Source: CAWBCR01 sp963787375 | GTDB taxonomy: Bacteria; Chloroflexota; Anaerolineae; Aggregatilineales; UBA3940 | DNA: 64,000 bases | Direction of reading: 5' to 3' | Assembly: GCA_963787375.1 (NCBI GenBank) | Contig: CAWBCR010000008.1 | Coordinates: 1-64,000 of the forward strand | Shown here: piece after piece, positions 8,167-17,731 of the stretch | Layout of the letters: every line of letters begins with the position of its first letter | How positions within the stretch are numbered: position 1 is the first letter of the stretch | Notes under the pieces: generated by a model | The model's input: the letters and a program-made list of their open reading frames with translations, nothing else | Databases searched by the model: none | What the model was told of the DNA's origin: nothing | Position numbers and translations under genes: made by a program

Positions 8167-9750
8167 TCAGAAGCCGCAGCCCACCTCGCCGGTGTACTTG
8201 CCGACCGGCATCAGCAGGATGCGGTCGTCGCCGCCCCACGACACATAGTACACCCAGTTGGTCTCGTATGGGCCGAACCAGCGCTTGACAAGGTTCAGGT
8301 CGTTGCCGGGCGGCACATTGCACAGCTCTGAATAGTAGAGCGCGTAGTCGGCGGCCTGCGCCGGGCTGTCGACGACGCCAGGGAAGCTCGCGCTGCCGAC
8401 CACACGGATCAGATCGGCGGTGACTTTGGGTGACAGGTAGACCGGGTCGGTGGGATGCGCCTCCAGGTACTGCGCGAACTCGCGGACAAAGCGGTCGGTG
8501 CCCCGGCTCTGGATGGTACCCGCTGCGTAGAACAGCCAGCCCGCGTTGACGATCAGCGCCAGCGCCGCCAGCGCGGTCACCGCCGCACGCAGCCGCCAGT
8601 CCTTGAGCTGTTCAACGATCCACGCCACGCCCCGCGCGGCGAAGATCGCGAAGAAGGGCAGCAGGATCAACACGTTGCGCACGATCATCGTCCGGCTGTC
8701 GACCACGAAGAACAGCAGGTAGGCGACCGGGAAGCTGAAGAACAGCAGCGCCGCGCGCCACGACTCGCGGGCCAGCGCCACCACGCCGACCAGCAGCATG
8801 GCGAAGATCAGCGCGGCCAGTGCCCGGAAGTGTGAGAACGCCTGCAGCGAGAAATACAGCGCCATGCGGCCCAAATGATCGAGGCCGCGCCCGACGGTGT
8901 GGTAGGCCATGCCCTTCGAGTAGATGCGCTGGGTCTGCTTGAGGCTGGCAATGAAGGCGTCGGGCTCAAGGATCGTGCCCGGCGTGACGATCAGGTACGC
9001 GAGGCCGAACAGAAAGCCAACCTCGGCCAGCATCGGCAGCAGGCCGCGCAGCACCGACTGGCGGTCCCAGTTCATCACGGTCAGGATGACCAGCGGCACG
9101 ACGAACAGCCCGGCGGGGTACTTGGTGGCAGTCGCCAGCCCGGAGGCAATCGCCGCCAGCCGCAGCAGCGTGCGGTTTTGCGGGTTGACGTAGGCCAGCA
9201 CGACGAACATCAGCGCCATCGCGCCGAACTGCATCATGATGGCATCGGGCGCGACGAAGCGGCTGTGATAGGCCGTCTCCCACGAGAGGCCGAGGAAGCC
9301 GGCGGCCAGCAGCGCCTCAGTCCAGCGCCCGCGCCACTTCAGCACGGCGATATAGATCCACAGTGCAGCCAGTGAGGCGATCAGGATGAACACCACGCGG
9401 TTTTCGAGCAGGTACTGCCGGCTGTCGACAAAGGCCAGCAGATGGAAGCTCTGCGAGCGCATGGCGTAGGGGATGGTCGGCGCGATGACCAGCAGCGAGA
9501 TCCAGTAGATCATCGCCGGGTAGTCATACCAGCGCGGCAGCAGCAGGTGCGACCTGACAGTGTTGGCAATCTTGAGCAGGTTAAGATGCTCATCCCAGTG
9601 GTAGCCGTAGTCGAGGCCCATCAGGCCGCTGCCGGCGACAATCGCCAGCAGCACGACCGGCGCGGCCAGCGTCGCCCAGCGGGCCACCGCCGGTGACTCG
9701 GCCCACGTCATGAGCGGTGGTCGGGATGGGCTTGGCGGGTCAGTTCGCAT
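8167..9750 (-). CDS. GT39/ArnT-type membrane glycosyltransferase-like protein
   Basis: A large integral membrane protein (about 527 residues) with an early HWDEH motif in the first outside loop, the position of the acidic catalytic residue in GT-C family enzymes (protein mannosyltransferase/ArnT type). It also has FVAPDA in the next loop, as in that family. Such enzymes move a sugar from a polyprenyl-phosphate carrier onto proteins or lipids outside the membrane. ATG codons exist at 9759 and 9750; 9750 has AAAGG at a proper distance, while at 9759 the same AAAGG directly touches the ATG. A TATAAT lies upstream at 9786-9791 on this strand. C-terminal soluble tail ends YTGEVGCGF. Confidence 0.65.
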   Translation of the reverse strand: MRTDPPSPSRPPLMTWAESPAVARWATLAAPVVLLAIVAGSGLMGLDYGYHWDEHLNLLKIANTVRSHLLLPRWYDYPAMIYWISLLVIAPTIPYAMRSQSFHLLAFVDSRQYLLENRVVFILIASLAALWIYIAVLKWRGRWTEALLAAGFLGLSWETAYHSRFVAPDAIMMQFGAMALMFVVLAYVNPQNRTLLRLAAIASGLATATKYPAGLFVVPLVILTVMNWDRQSVLRGLLPMLAEVGFLFGLAYLIVTPGTILEPDAFIASLKQTQRIYSKGMAYHTVGRGLDHLGRMALYFSLQAFSHFRALAALIFAMLLVGVVALARESWRAALLFFSFPVAYLLFFVVDSRTMIVRNVLILLPFFAIFAARGVAWIVEQLKDWRLRAAVTALAALALIVNAGWLFYAAGTIQSRGTDRFVREFAQYLEAHPTDPVYLSPKVTADLIRVVGSASFPGVVDSPAQAADYALYYSELCNVPPGNDLNLVKRWFGPYETNWVYYVSWGGDDRILLMPVGKYTGEVGCGF

Positions 9751-9785
9751 ACCGGTCATCCTTTGCCGACAGGGATCACGCGTGC

Positions 9786-9791
9786 ATTATA
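9786..9791 (-). promoter_or_regulatory. -10 element of the GT39-like gene
   Basis: TATAAT on the minus strand, 35 bases before the chosen ATG. A family A half-palindrome (CCCTCACCC ... GAGAGGGGAG) covers 9791-9845 between the two divergent genes. Confidence 0.4.
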
Positions 9792-9850
9792 CCCTCACCC
9801 TCGCTCCATCTCCCAAACACGGCGCGCGGTCGATGAGAGAGGGGAGCACG

Positions 9851-9880
9851 CTGACATCCTGCGCTTTCATGCTGTACAAT
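9851..9880 (+). promoter_or_regulatory. Promoter of the DUF309 gene, probably leaderless
   Basis: CTGACA (9851-9856), 18 bases, TACAAT (9875-9880). The ATG follows six bases after the -10 box, so transcription would begin at or next to the start codon and no ribosome site is possible. Confidence 0.5.
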
Positions 9881-9886
9881 CACTGC

Positions 9887-10660
9887 ATGAGCAAGCCACC
9901 GATCATCGTCACCGGCTCGCCAGAATGGGCAGACGACATCGAGCGTGCCGCCGCGCCGCTGGGTTTCCCCGTCACGCGCTACGGCGCGGCGGATGGCTAC
10001 GTCGCCCGGCTGGCAGACGACCACGCCGCGCTGATTGTCGTCGATGGCAGCCGGCCCGACTGGGCCTTCTGGACCACGACGCCCAAGGTCAGCCCGGCCA
10101 CGCGCCGCATCCCGGTGCTGGTGGTGGCGCGCGCCGGGGCGGCCCGCCGCCGGGCGCAGGTCGCCGGGGCCGACTTCGCCATCGCGCCGGCGGAGATCGC
10201 CGCGCGGCTGCCGCACCTGCTGGCCGAGCACGCCCGCGTGCAGCCTCGCGACCAGCGGGCCGCGCTCGAAGCGCAGTGTGCCGGGCCGCTGCCCCCGCCC
10301 TGCCGTGAGGCGGTCGAGAAGTTCAACGCCGGGCAGTACTATAAGCAGCACGACCTGTTCGAAGCGCAGTGGATGGCCGAGGACGGCCCGGTACGCGACC
10401 TGTACCGGGCGGTGCTTCAGGTGGGGATCGCCTATTTCCAGATCACGCGCGGGAACCGCAATGGGGCGCACAAGATGCTGCTGCGCGCCGTCCAGTGGCT
10501 GGACGCCATGCCCGACGCCTGCCAGGGGATCGACGTGGCCCGGCTGCGCGCCGACGCAGGCCGCGTCCGCGCCGCACTGGAGGCGCTGCCGGAGGGCAGC
10601 GACCTGAGCGGCTTCGACATGTCTTTGCTGGGCAAGATTCACATGGTAGGGGAGGATTGA
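9887..10660 (+). CDS. Receiver-like plus DUF309 protein
   Basis: 257 residues in two parts. Residues 1-120 (PIIVTGSPEWADDIERAAA, ALIVVDGSRPDW, IPVLVVARAG) have the beta-alpha pattern of a receiver domain without its acidic pocket. Residues 140-257 carry the DUF309 signature AVEKFNAGQYYKQHDLFEAQW and LQVGIAYFQITRGN. DUF309 proteins have no established reaction; conserved His/Glu in the signature suggest a buried active or binding site. The start is supported by the promoter immediately upstream. Convergent with the receiver gene that follows. Intact. Confidence 0.7.
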   Translation: MSKPPIIVTGSPEWADDIERAAAPLGFPVTRYGAADGYVARLADDHAALIVVDGSRPDWAFWTTTPKVSPATRRIPVLVVARAGAARRRAQVAGADFAIAPAEIAARLPHLLAEHARVQPRDQRAALEAQCAGPLPPPCREAVEKFNAGQYYKQHDLFEAQWMAEDGPVRDLYRAVLQVGIAYFQITRGNRNGAHKMLLRAVQWLDAMPDACQGIDVARLRADAGRVRAALEALPEGSDLSGFDMSLLGKIHMVGED

Positions 10661-10675
10661 GGATCGCCGGGCATC

Positions 10676-10697
10676 AAAAGGCCGCCCTCAGGCGGCC
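10676..10697 (-). terminator. Intrinsic terminator of the receiver gene
   Basis: On the minus strand GGCCGCC-TGAG-GGCGGCC is followed by TTTT. The loop contains the stop codon of the receiver gene. Confidence 0.7.
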
Positions 10698-11062
10698 ATC
10701 ACGCCGGCTTTGGCCAGCGATGCGCGGAACTTCTCCATCGTGAAATCACCTTTGACCATCACCGCCCGAACGCCCGGCAGGCGATCCATGTTGTGGACGC
10801 TGTCGGCGATGCCCGACAGCAGGATCACCGGGATCTTGTGGCCGACGAACTCCCGCTGGAGGTGCATCAGCGTCGTGAAGCCGTCCATCACCGGCATCAT
10901 CAGGTCGAGGATGATGGCCTGTGGAGCCTGCTCGCGGATGATCGTCAGCGCCTCGCTGCCATTGATGGCAGTACGCCCGATCAGGCCCAGCAGACCCAGC
11001 GCCTGTGTCACCAGGAATCGCACATCTGGATCATCGTCGACGATCAGGATGTAGCCGTCCAT
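10688..11062 (-). CDS. Stand-alone receiver (CheY-like) response regulator
   Basis: About 124 residues with an intact receiver site: acidic pair in ILIVDDDPD, phospho-acceptor Asp in AIILDLMMPVMDGF, Ser in VILLSG and Lys in VKGD. There is no DNA-binding domain. The start MDGYIL at 11062 has GGAACGG eight bases upstream; an earlier ATG at 11080 (MERIHS) is the alternative. No sensor kinase is adjacent. Unlike the receiver pair at the window start it has no frameshift. Confidence 0.85.
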   Translation of the reverse strand: MDGYILIVDDDPDVRFLVTQALGLLGLIGRTAINGSEALTIIREQAPQAIILDLMMPVMDGFTTLMHLQREFVGHKIPVILLSGIADSVHNMDRLPGVRAVMVKGDFTMEKFRASLAKAGVMAA

Positions 11063-11171
11063 AGAATGGATCCGTTCCATAAGCCCCATCAAATCACTTG
11101 TACCACACACACTTAGCCATATTGATCATACAGGAGAATCGCAGCCGACACCAATGGGAAATATGGGGGAT

Positions 11172-11201
11172 TTGATAGGCGTCTTTCGTCTCCTGTACAA
11201 T
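11172..11201 (+). promoter_or_regulatory. Promoter of moeA
   Basis: TTGATA (11172-11177), 18-base spacer, TACAAT (11196-11201), giving a leader of about 55 bases before the moeA ATG. Confidence 0.5.
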
Positions 11202-11261
11202 ACAGTCTGACAGCATGCCGACGCCGTTTCCGGCTCAATTACCAGTAGAGGATGTCAGCCC

Positions 11262-12494
11262 ATGCCCGAATTCTTTACACTTGTTCCGCCTGACGAGGCC
11301 CGCGCGCGCATCCTGGCCGCTGTGCAGCCGCTGGGCGACGTGGAGACCGTGCCAACCGTCGACGCGCTGCGCCGCGTAATGGCCGCCGACGTGACAAGCC
11401 CGCAGGTGCTGCCCGAATTCCGCCGCAGCACGGTCGACGGCTACGCCGTGCGCGCGCAGGACACCTTCGGCGCGAGCGAGTCGCTGCCCGCTTACCTCAG
11501 GCTGATCGGCGAGGTGCCGATGGGCCAGGTTGCCGCGCTGACGATCGCGCCCGGCACGCTGGCGACGGTCCACACCGGCGGCAACGTGCCCGATGGCGCG
11601 GACGCGGTGGTGATGATCGAGTACACGCATACCACCGGCGAAGACGAGGTCGAGGTGCGGCGGCCCGCCGCGCCCGGCGAGAACGTCATCCAGCCCGGCG
11701 AGGACATCAACACTGGCGACCTGATCCTGCCGCGCGGCCACCGCCTGCGCGAGCAGGATATCGGCGGCCTGATGGCGGTCGGCATCACCGAGGTACAGGT
11801 GATGCGCCAGCCGCGCGTGGCGGTGTTCGCCACCGGCGACGAAGTCATCCCCCCTGACCAGTCCACCCTGCCCGGCCAGGTGCGCGACGTGAACAGCCAC
11901 ACCGTCGCGGCGCTGGCCGAGCAGGCGGGCGCGATCGCCATCCGAGGCGGCATTCTGCCCGACCAGTTCGACCTGATCCTGGAGCGCGTGCGGGCGGCCA
12001 TCGCCGACGGGGCCGACATGGTGGTGCTCTCGGCGGGCAGCTCGGTCTCGGTGCGCGACCTGACCGCCGATGTGTTCAACAAAGTCGGGGAGCCGGGGGT
12101 GCTGGTACACGGCATCGCCACCAAGCCCGGCAAGCCAACGATCCTGGGCGTGGGCGGCGGCGTGCCGCTGATCGGGCTGCCGGGCAACCCGGTCAGCGCC
12201 TTCGTGCAGTTCCTGATGGTGTGCACGCCGGTGATCTATCGCTTGCAGGGGGCGGAGACGCCGCGCAGCCTGTTTGTGCGGGCCAGGCTTGCCACGAACG
12301 TCGCCAGCGTCGCCGGGCGCGAGGATTACGTCCCGACGCGGCTGATCGATACCGACGAGGGGCTGACAGCCGACCCGATCTTCTTCAAGAGCAACCTGAT
12401 CTTCACGCTGGTCCACGCTGACGGGTTGATCCGCGTGCCGCTCAACACGACGGGACTGGAGGCCGGGGAGATGGTCGAGGTGCGCATGTTCTGA
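11262..12494 (+). CDS. moeA: Molybdopterin molybdenumtransferase
   Basis: Inserts molybdate (or tungstate) into adenylylated molybdopterin. The 410-residue protein has the MoeA N-terminal block STVDGYAVRA, the linker-domain motif GGNVPDGADAVVMIE, the central MPT-binding domain with FATGDEV and LSAGSSVSVRD, GLPGNPVSAF, and the C-terminal beta-barrel. Length is normal. Start is ATG with GAGG about 10 bases upstream. The gene stands alone here, but moaA, tungstate transporter genes and a probable tungsten-enzyme maturase follow within 15 kb. The SVSVRD replaces the usual SxGDxD-type stretch (one Gly fewer), a small divergence. Confidence 0.93.
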   Translation: MPEFFTLVPPDEARARILAAVQPLGDVETVPTVDALRRVMAADVTSPQVLPEFRRSTVDGYAVRAQDTFGASESLPAYLRLIGEVPMGQVAALTIAPGTLATVHTGGNVPDGADAVVMIEYTHTTGEDEVEVRRPAAPGENVIQPGEDINTGDLILPRGHRLREQDIGGLMAVGITEVQVMRQPRVAVFATGDEVIPPDQSTLPGQVRDVNSHTVAALAEQAGAIAIRGGILPDQFDLILERVRAAIADGADMVVLSAGSSVSVRDLTADVFNKVGEPGVLVHGIATKPGKPTILGVGGGVPLIGLPGNPVSAFVQFLMVCTPVIYRLQGAETPRSLFVRARLATNVASVAGREDYVPTRLIDTDEGLTADPIFFKSNLIFTLVHADGLIRVPLNTTGLEAGEMVEVRMF

Positions 12495-12580
12495 ATGGCG
12501 CGCTGTGCGCGAATACATTGAATTCAACCCGGCCCGATGGGCCAACGACCCTGACAACCTTTGACGCAAGGGGATTGACC

Positions 12581-13829
12581 ATGCCAGGCTGCACCGAACC
12601 CCCACTGCCTCTTCCGCCGCCGCTGCGCGGCGCGGAGACCGGCACCTTTACCGAATATTCTATCGCCACGCGGCTGCCGGACATTGCCCGGCGGGTGCTG
12701 AACGAAAACGACCTGCCGCCCGACACGGTCGAGCGCATCAGGGAACTGGCGGATGGCATCCCGAATGCCCCCATCCGCCTGCTGGATGCGCCCGACGCGC
12801 CTGATGCCGCCGACTGGGCAAACTACGTGCAGCCCTATGTCGGCCAGACCTGGCTGGAGCCGCCGTGGTTCTTCGCAGAAACCTACTTCTACCGCCGCCT
12901 GCTGGAGGCGACCGGCTACTGGCAGTCCGGCGCAGGCGAAGAGCTTGATCCGTTCCGGGCGCAGAAGGAGCAGGGGCTGGAGGTCGCACGCGAGGGCATT
13001 GGCGCGCTGGCCGACCGCCTCGAACGGCACATCGCGGCAGGCTGGCAGCCCAACTCCTTCGCCGACCTGCTGCACGTCGCGCTGTGGGGCAATCAGGCCG
13101 ACCTCAGCCTGTGGCCCGCCGAACAGGACGACAAACCCGACCATCACGGCGCAGACGCGCAGGCCGCGCACACGCTCGCCGACGACGCGATCCTGGCCGT
13201 GGCATACCTCGCCGCGCGGCGCGGGCAGCCGGGGCGGCTCGACCTGCTGGCCGACAACGCTGGGCTTTGAGCTGGTGTGCGACCTGGCGCTGATCGATTA
13301 TGCGCTCAGCACGCGCGCGGCCTCCTCGGCGGTGATTCGCCTCAAGGCGCATCCCACGTTTGTGTCCGACGCGATGGTCAAGGATGTGCACCACACGATC
13401 AACTTCCTGGCCGGCTGTGGCGGCACGGCGCGCGCCCTTGCCGCGCGGCTGCGCGATCATCTCACGGGGGGCCGGCTGCGGCTCACCTCGCTGGACTTCT
13501 GGACCTCTCCGCTGGAGGGTTGGCGCATGCCGCCGGTCACACGCCGCGCGCTGTCCGAGGCGATGCTGGTCGTCAGCAAGGGCGACGCGCACTACCGCCG
13601 CCTGCTCGGCGACCGCCACTGGCCGCCCACCACGCCCTTCGCCGACATCGCGTGCTACTTCCCGGCGCCGGTCGTCGCGCTGCGCACCTGCAAGTCCGAG
13701 GTGGCAGTCGGGTTGGAGCCGGGCCAGGTGGAATGGGTCGCCGCGCAGGACGCCGACTGGCTGGTCGACGGGCGCTGGGGGATGGTGCAGTTCGCGATCC
13801 CGGAGCAGTGGCAGAGCCCTCAGTACTAG
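12581..13829 (+). pseudogene. DUF89/ARMT1-like metal-dependent phosphatase, one frameshift
   Basis: Damage-control phosphatase family (DUF89), thought to remove phosphate from harmful metabolites with a divalent metal. The N-terminal helical part includes WFFAETYFYRRLLEATGYW and the frame then reads RLDLLADN. A +1 shift near 13261 leads into GFELVCDLALIDYAL, the conserved metal-site motif (DNxGFEL), followed by VIRLKAHPTFVSD and later VSKGDAHYRRLLGD, the second signature. About 415 residues in total. The shift falls inside the most conserved motif while the rest is undamaged. AAGGGGA precedes the ATG. Confidence 0.75.
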
Positions 13830-13849
13830 GGGAATCGGAAAGGACTACC

Positions 13850-14579
13850 ATGGATCACACCAATCTGGCGGGACAGGTCGTCGTCGTCACCGGCGGTGGA
13901 ACGGGCATCGGGCGCGGCGTGGCGCTGGCGCTCGGGGCGGCAGGCGCGCATGTCGTCATCTGCGGGCGGCGCGCCAGGCCGCTCGATGAGACGATAGGGG
14001 CCATCACCGACGCGGGCGGCAGCGGGCTCGCCGTGCAGGCCGACGTGTCGCAGGTGGCAGACGCCGAGCGGGTGGTCGCGCGGGCGGTCGAGGCGTTTGG
14101 GCCGGTCGACGTGCTGGTCAACAACGCCGCCGTCGACGGGGGCGGGCGCATCCACGAGCACAGCGTTGAAGACTGGGACCGCGTCATCGCCACCAACCTG
14201 CGCGGGCCGTTCCTGATGGCGCGCGCCGTGCTGCCGATGATGCGCGAACGGCGGCGCGGGCATATCATTAACATCAGCTCCAGAGTCGGGCACCGAGCAC
14301 TACGAAGGCGACGGCGCGTATGGCGTCTCGAAGCACGCGCTCAACGCGCTGGGCGAATATATCCAGCGCGAGAACCAGGACCTCGGCATCCGCGTCGACA
14401 CGATCTGCCCCGGCATGGTCGTCACCGAGATGACGCAGGACTCGGTGGGGCTGGATCACAGCAAGTGCCTGACGCCGGAGGACATCGCCGAGCTGGCGCT
14501 GTGGCTGCTGGAACGGCGGCCTAACATCAAGATCGGCACGGCGGTGCTGATCCAGACGATGCTGAACCCGTGGGCCTGA
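13850..14579 (+). pseudogene. Short-chain dehydrogenase/reductase, one frameshift
   Basis: Rossmann-fold oxidoreductase: VVVTGGGTGIGRG cofactor motif, LVNNAAVDGG (NNA motif), then IINISS. At about 14281 one extra base breaks the frame; the other frame continues ESGTEHYEGDGAYGVSKHAL, containing the catalytic YxxxK, then VDTICPGMVVTEMT. It ends IQTMLNPWA. About 242 residues, normal for SDRs. Begins 20 bases after the DUF89 gene and lies before a membrane gene on the same strand. Substrate cannot be told. Confidence 0.8.
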
Positions 14580-14616
14580 CCCGTCAGCGTGGCGCGGGCC
14601 CAGGAAGGGACACACG

Positions 14617-15798
14617 ATGTACCTGCTGATCCTCGCGATCCTGTTCGTCCTGGCGCTGGTGTGGGCGCTGCGCAGGCCGAAGCGCGTCTCCGCGCTGACG
14701 CCCGCGCTGATCGGGCTGGCGCTGGCAGCGGGCATCACCTCGCTGACGGCGCAGTCTCCCACCGACAGCCAGATCATCCTGGTGACGTGGGCTATCGTCA
14801 TCGTCTTCTACGCGATCTTCACCGAGCTGGACAGGCCGGAGCTTGGGACCATCCTGTACGTGTTTCTGGTGGCGTTGGCGGCGTTTGCCTCGCTGGTCAG
14901 CATCTGGCTGGCTGCCCGCGCGCTGGCCGGCGGCCAGCCAATTGACTACGTGCAGGTCCGGGCGACCGGGCTGGTGGCCCACGCCAACGTGCTGGCGGTC
15001 ATCATGATCGGCACGATGGCGCTGGGCGTCCAGCGGCTGCTCGACGGGCAGGGGCGGCGCGGCTGGACGATAGCCGGGCTGGTCATCGCCTATCTGGCGC
15101 TGGCGCTGACCGTTTCACGCGGGGCGTGGATCGGCTGGCTGATCGGGCTGGTCGTGCTCGCCGCGCTGATCGCGCCGGTGCGGCGCTGGCTGCTCACCCC
15201 GCGCTGGCTGGCGATGTGTGTGGTCGTGCTGGCGCTGACCAATCCGCAGGGGGTGCGCATCCTGCTGCGGCTGGCCAACACGTCCGGCGAGGTCGGCGCG
15301 GCGGTGGCGGCGGAAACCACCAGCAGCGGGCGCATGCCGGTGTGGCTGGGCGCGATTGGCTTCTTCAGGCAGCACCCGCTGGTCGGCATCGGCCCGTGGA
15401 ACTTCGGGCCGATCTACAACGAAGGCGCGCCGCCCAACGCCTTTTACTGGGCGCACGCGCACAACGTCGTGCTGACGTTCGCTGCCGAGGAGGGCCTCGC
15501 CGGGCTGCTGGCGCTGGCGGCGCTGGTTGGGATCGTGGGCTGGTCGATGTGGCGCGGGCTGCACGACGATCAGCGCCGAACAGGCGCGGCGCTGGCGGCG
15601 GCGCTGGCCGCTGCGCTGCTGGTCGACGCCATGTTTGATTACGCCTATCGCGGGCCGGGGACGATCCTGCTGCTGCTGCTGATCTGGAACCGGCTGCTGC
15701 CCGAAAACGTGTCCGCCCGCTGGCGTCCGTGGGTGACGTGGGCGACAGTCGCGACGGTGGGGCTGATGGGCGTCGTGGAATGGATAATCATACGGTGA
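14617..15798 (+). CDS. O-antigen ligase/polymerase-like membrane protein
   Basis: 393 residues with about ten membrane segments. It has the Wzy_C-type features: LTVSRGAWIGWL in mid-protein, the outside-loop motif VGIGPWNFGPIYN, and HAHNVVL where conserved His residues sit in ligases. Members join or polymerise polyprenyl-linked glycans outside the membrane. Four bases separate its stop from the threonine dehydratase ATG, suggesting one transcript, though the functions are unrelated. GAAGGGA precedes the ATG. Intact. Confidence 0.75.
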   Translation: MYLLILAILFVLALVWALRRPKRVSALTPALIGLALAAGITSLTAQSPTDSQIILVTWAIVIVFYAIFTELDRPELGTILYVFLVALAAFASLVSIWLAARALAGGQPIDYVQVRATGLVAHANVLAVIMIGTMALGVQRLLDGQGRRGWTIAGLVIAYLALALTVSRGAWIGWLIGLVVLAALIAPVRRWLLTPRWLAMCVVVLALTNPQGVRILLRLANTSGEVGAAVAAETTSSGRMPVWLGAIGFFRQHPLVGIGPWNFGPIYNEGAPPNAFYWAHAHNVVLTFAAEEGLAGLLALAALVGIVGWSMWRGLHDDQRRTGAALAAALAAALLVDAMFDYAYRGPGTILLLLLIWNRLLPENVSARWRPWVTWATVATVGLMGVVEWIIIR

Positions 15799-15802
15799 GA
15801 TC

Positions 15803-16775
15803 ATGACAGATACCGGGTTCATTTCTCTGTTCGATAGCGTTCGATCCGCCGCCCAGCGCATCGAGGGCCACGCGCACCGCACGCCGATCATGACCTCGCG
15901 CACGCTCGACGCGCAGGCCGGGGCGCGCGTGTTCCTGAAGTGCGAAAACCTGCAGCGCATGGGGGCCTTCAAGTACCGGGGCGCGTACAACGCCATCAGC
16001 CAGCTTTCAGACGGCGGAGAAGGCGCGTGGCGTGATCACCTATTCGTCGGGCAATCACGCGCAGGCCGTGGCGCTGGTGTGCCGCGAGCTGGGCATCCAG
16101 GCGACCATTGTCATGCCCAACGACGCGCCCGCCACCAAGCGCGTTGCCACCGAGGGCTACGGCGCGGCGGTCGTCGGCTACGACCCAACTCAGTCCGACC
16201 GCAAGCAGATCGCCGAGGCGCTGGCCGCCGAGCGCGGCTATACCGTCGTGCCGCCCTTCGACCACCCGCACGTGGTGGCCGGGCAGGGCACTGCCGCGCT
16301 GGAGCTGTTCGAGGACGCGGGCGCGCTCGAAGTGCTGCTGGTGCCGTGCGGCGGCGGCGGGCTGTTGAGCGGATCGGCGATTGCGGCCAAGGGCATGGCC
16401 CCCGGCTGTAAGGTGATCGGCATCGAGCCGGAGGTAGCCGACGACGCCGTGCGCTCGTTCCGCACCCGCACGCTGCAAACCGTCCACAACCCGCCGACCA
16501 TCGCCGACGGCACGCGCACGTCGTCGCTGGGCGCGGTGACGTTCCCGCTGGTGCTGCAATACGTCGACGACATGCAGACGGTCACTGAGGGGGCGATTAA
16601 AGACGCGGTGCGCTTCCTGTTCTACCGCGTCAAGCTGGTCGTCGAGCCGTCGGGGGCGCTGGGTGTCGCGGCGCTGCTGAACGGGGCGTTCGCCGGGCGT
16701 GGGCGCGTGGGCGTGATCCTCAGCGGTGGCAACGTCGACGGGCCGACGATGGTGGGGATACTGGAAGGGCAGTGA
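15803..16775 (+). pseudogene. Threonine/serine dehydratase (PLP), one frameshift
   Basis: Fold-type II PLP enzyme that deaminates threonine or serine. It has KCENLQRMGAFKYRGA with the PLP-binding Lys in FKYRGA, then a +1 shift near 16011 inside QLSD/AEKARGVITYSSGNHAQA, so the Asn-loop motif SSGNHAQ is in the other frame. It then continues with VPCGGGGLLSGSA (phosphate-binding glycine loop) and ends VEPSGALG ... GILEGQ. About 323 residues without the ACT regulatory domain of biosynthetic IlvA, so a catabolic or serine racemase-like role is possible. The catalytic residues are all preserved across the break. Confidence 0.82.
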
Positions 16776-16855
16776 GGCCTTGCCTCGATTCTCGCCGCCG
16801 GCTCGAAGCTCATCCGGGCCGATCTGTAGCGAGTGGGTTGGGCGGCAGCGCAGCA

Positions 16856-17305
16856 TCACGGCGTGAACGGCCCGCTGCTGATCGGCTCCATGTGCTGCGT
16901 CGACGTTTCGAGCTGTATCAGGGCCGCGTAAATCGCTTCAAATCGGTCATCGGCAACACCGGCCCACTTGGCAACGGTCCGAGCCTCTCCAGCCGCATTG
17001 GTCAGCGTGATCGTGGGGCGTGCTTCATCGGGTATGCCAGGGCGGTCCGCGGGCTGGATCGTCACGAAATCGTATTGCAGAAATACGTTCAGCAGCCGCT
17101 GCCAGCCAGCCCTGTCAATAGCAAACGCGTAGCGGCGCTCGAACATCCCGCGCTCGACAATCTGCACGACCACCTGCCCCGAACCCGCCGCAGTGATCTT
17201 GCGCCCACCCCATAAGCCCTGCACGTCGCACAGCGCGATATGCGTATCGGGCCACTGCTGCTCGTCGCCGAGGAAAGTCCGCGTTGCATTGACTGTGTCC
17301 ATCAT
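16856..17305 (-). CDS. Uncharacterised protein
   Basis: 149 residues, soluble, without signal peptide or membrane span. It is a predicted alpha/beta protein with LWGGRKITAAGSGQVVVQIV near the start and KWAGVADDRFEAIYAALIQLE near the end. No family is recognised. It is convergent with the threonine dehydratase and divergent from the YqaE-like gene. Two Met codons open the frame; the first is used. Confidence 0.45.
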   Translation of the reverse strand: MMDTVNATRTFLGDEQQWPDTHIALCDVQGLWGGRKITAAGSGQVVVQIVERGMFERRYAFAIDRAGWQRLLNVFLQYDFVTIQPADRPGIPDEARPTITLTNAAGEARTVAKWAGVADDRFEAIYAALIQLETSTQHMEPISSGPFTP

Positions 17306-17502
17306 CGCTCCCCTTTGACCGGCTTATGCAGGGTCTGTGACAGGCATCCGTCCCCCCGCTATTATGCTGCCGCCGCGCGCAAAGCGGCAAGCCCGTCTGG
17401 TGCGAGAACAATGCGCTGGCGGAGCCTGCAACATTTCAGTTCCGATCTGCGTAATGATATATGAGTGAGCGAGCAACCGATTTACTGGAACAGGAGATTG
17501 AG

Positions 17503-17679
17503 ATGAGTCTGGTCCGTGCAATTCTGTGCATCATTTTCCCGCCGCTGGCGGTGCTCGACCGGGGCTGCGGGACCATCGTATTGGTATTCCTGCTGACGCT
17601 GGCCGGCTGGGTGCCGGGCGCGATTGCCGCGCTGCTGCTGAACTACGAAGCGGTGCAGCATCGTCGCGTGTACGGCTAG
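17503..17679 (+). CDS. YqaE/Pmp3-family small membrane protein
   Basis: 58 residues with two hydrophobic helices and the Pmp3 signature: AILCIIFPPLAVLDRGCG followed by TLAGWVPGAIAALL. Family members are stress-related plasma-membrane proteolipids. The start at 17503 is chosen over 17461 because AGGAG lies upstream and the family signature begins at once. A strong terminator follows 17 bases later. Confidence 0.8.
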   Translation: MSLVRAILCIIFPPLAVLDRGCGTIVLVFLLTLAGWVPGAIAALLLNYEAVQHRRVYG

Positions 17680-17696
17680 CAGGCGCACAGATCATC

Positions 17697-17723
17697 AGAG
17701 CGGCCCATTGTGGCCGCTCTTTT
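17697..17723. terminator. Intrinsic terminator between YqaE and moaA
   Basis: AGAGCGGCC and GGCCGCTCT form a 9-bp stem around a six-base loop and are followed by TTTG. It serves the YqaE gene and may also end moaA, which converges on it. Confidence 0.75.
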
Positions 17724-17731
17724 GTTTCCCC

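Noticed and set aside
13261..13271. Second selenocysteine codon (TGA at 13268 in the DUF89 gene)
   Set aside because: The protein continues in another frame after this point, so the TGA follows from a frameshift, not from recoding.
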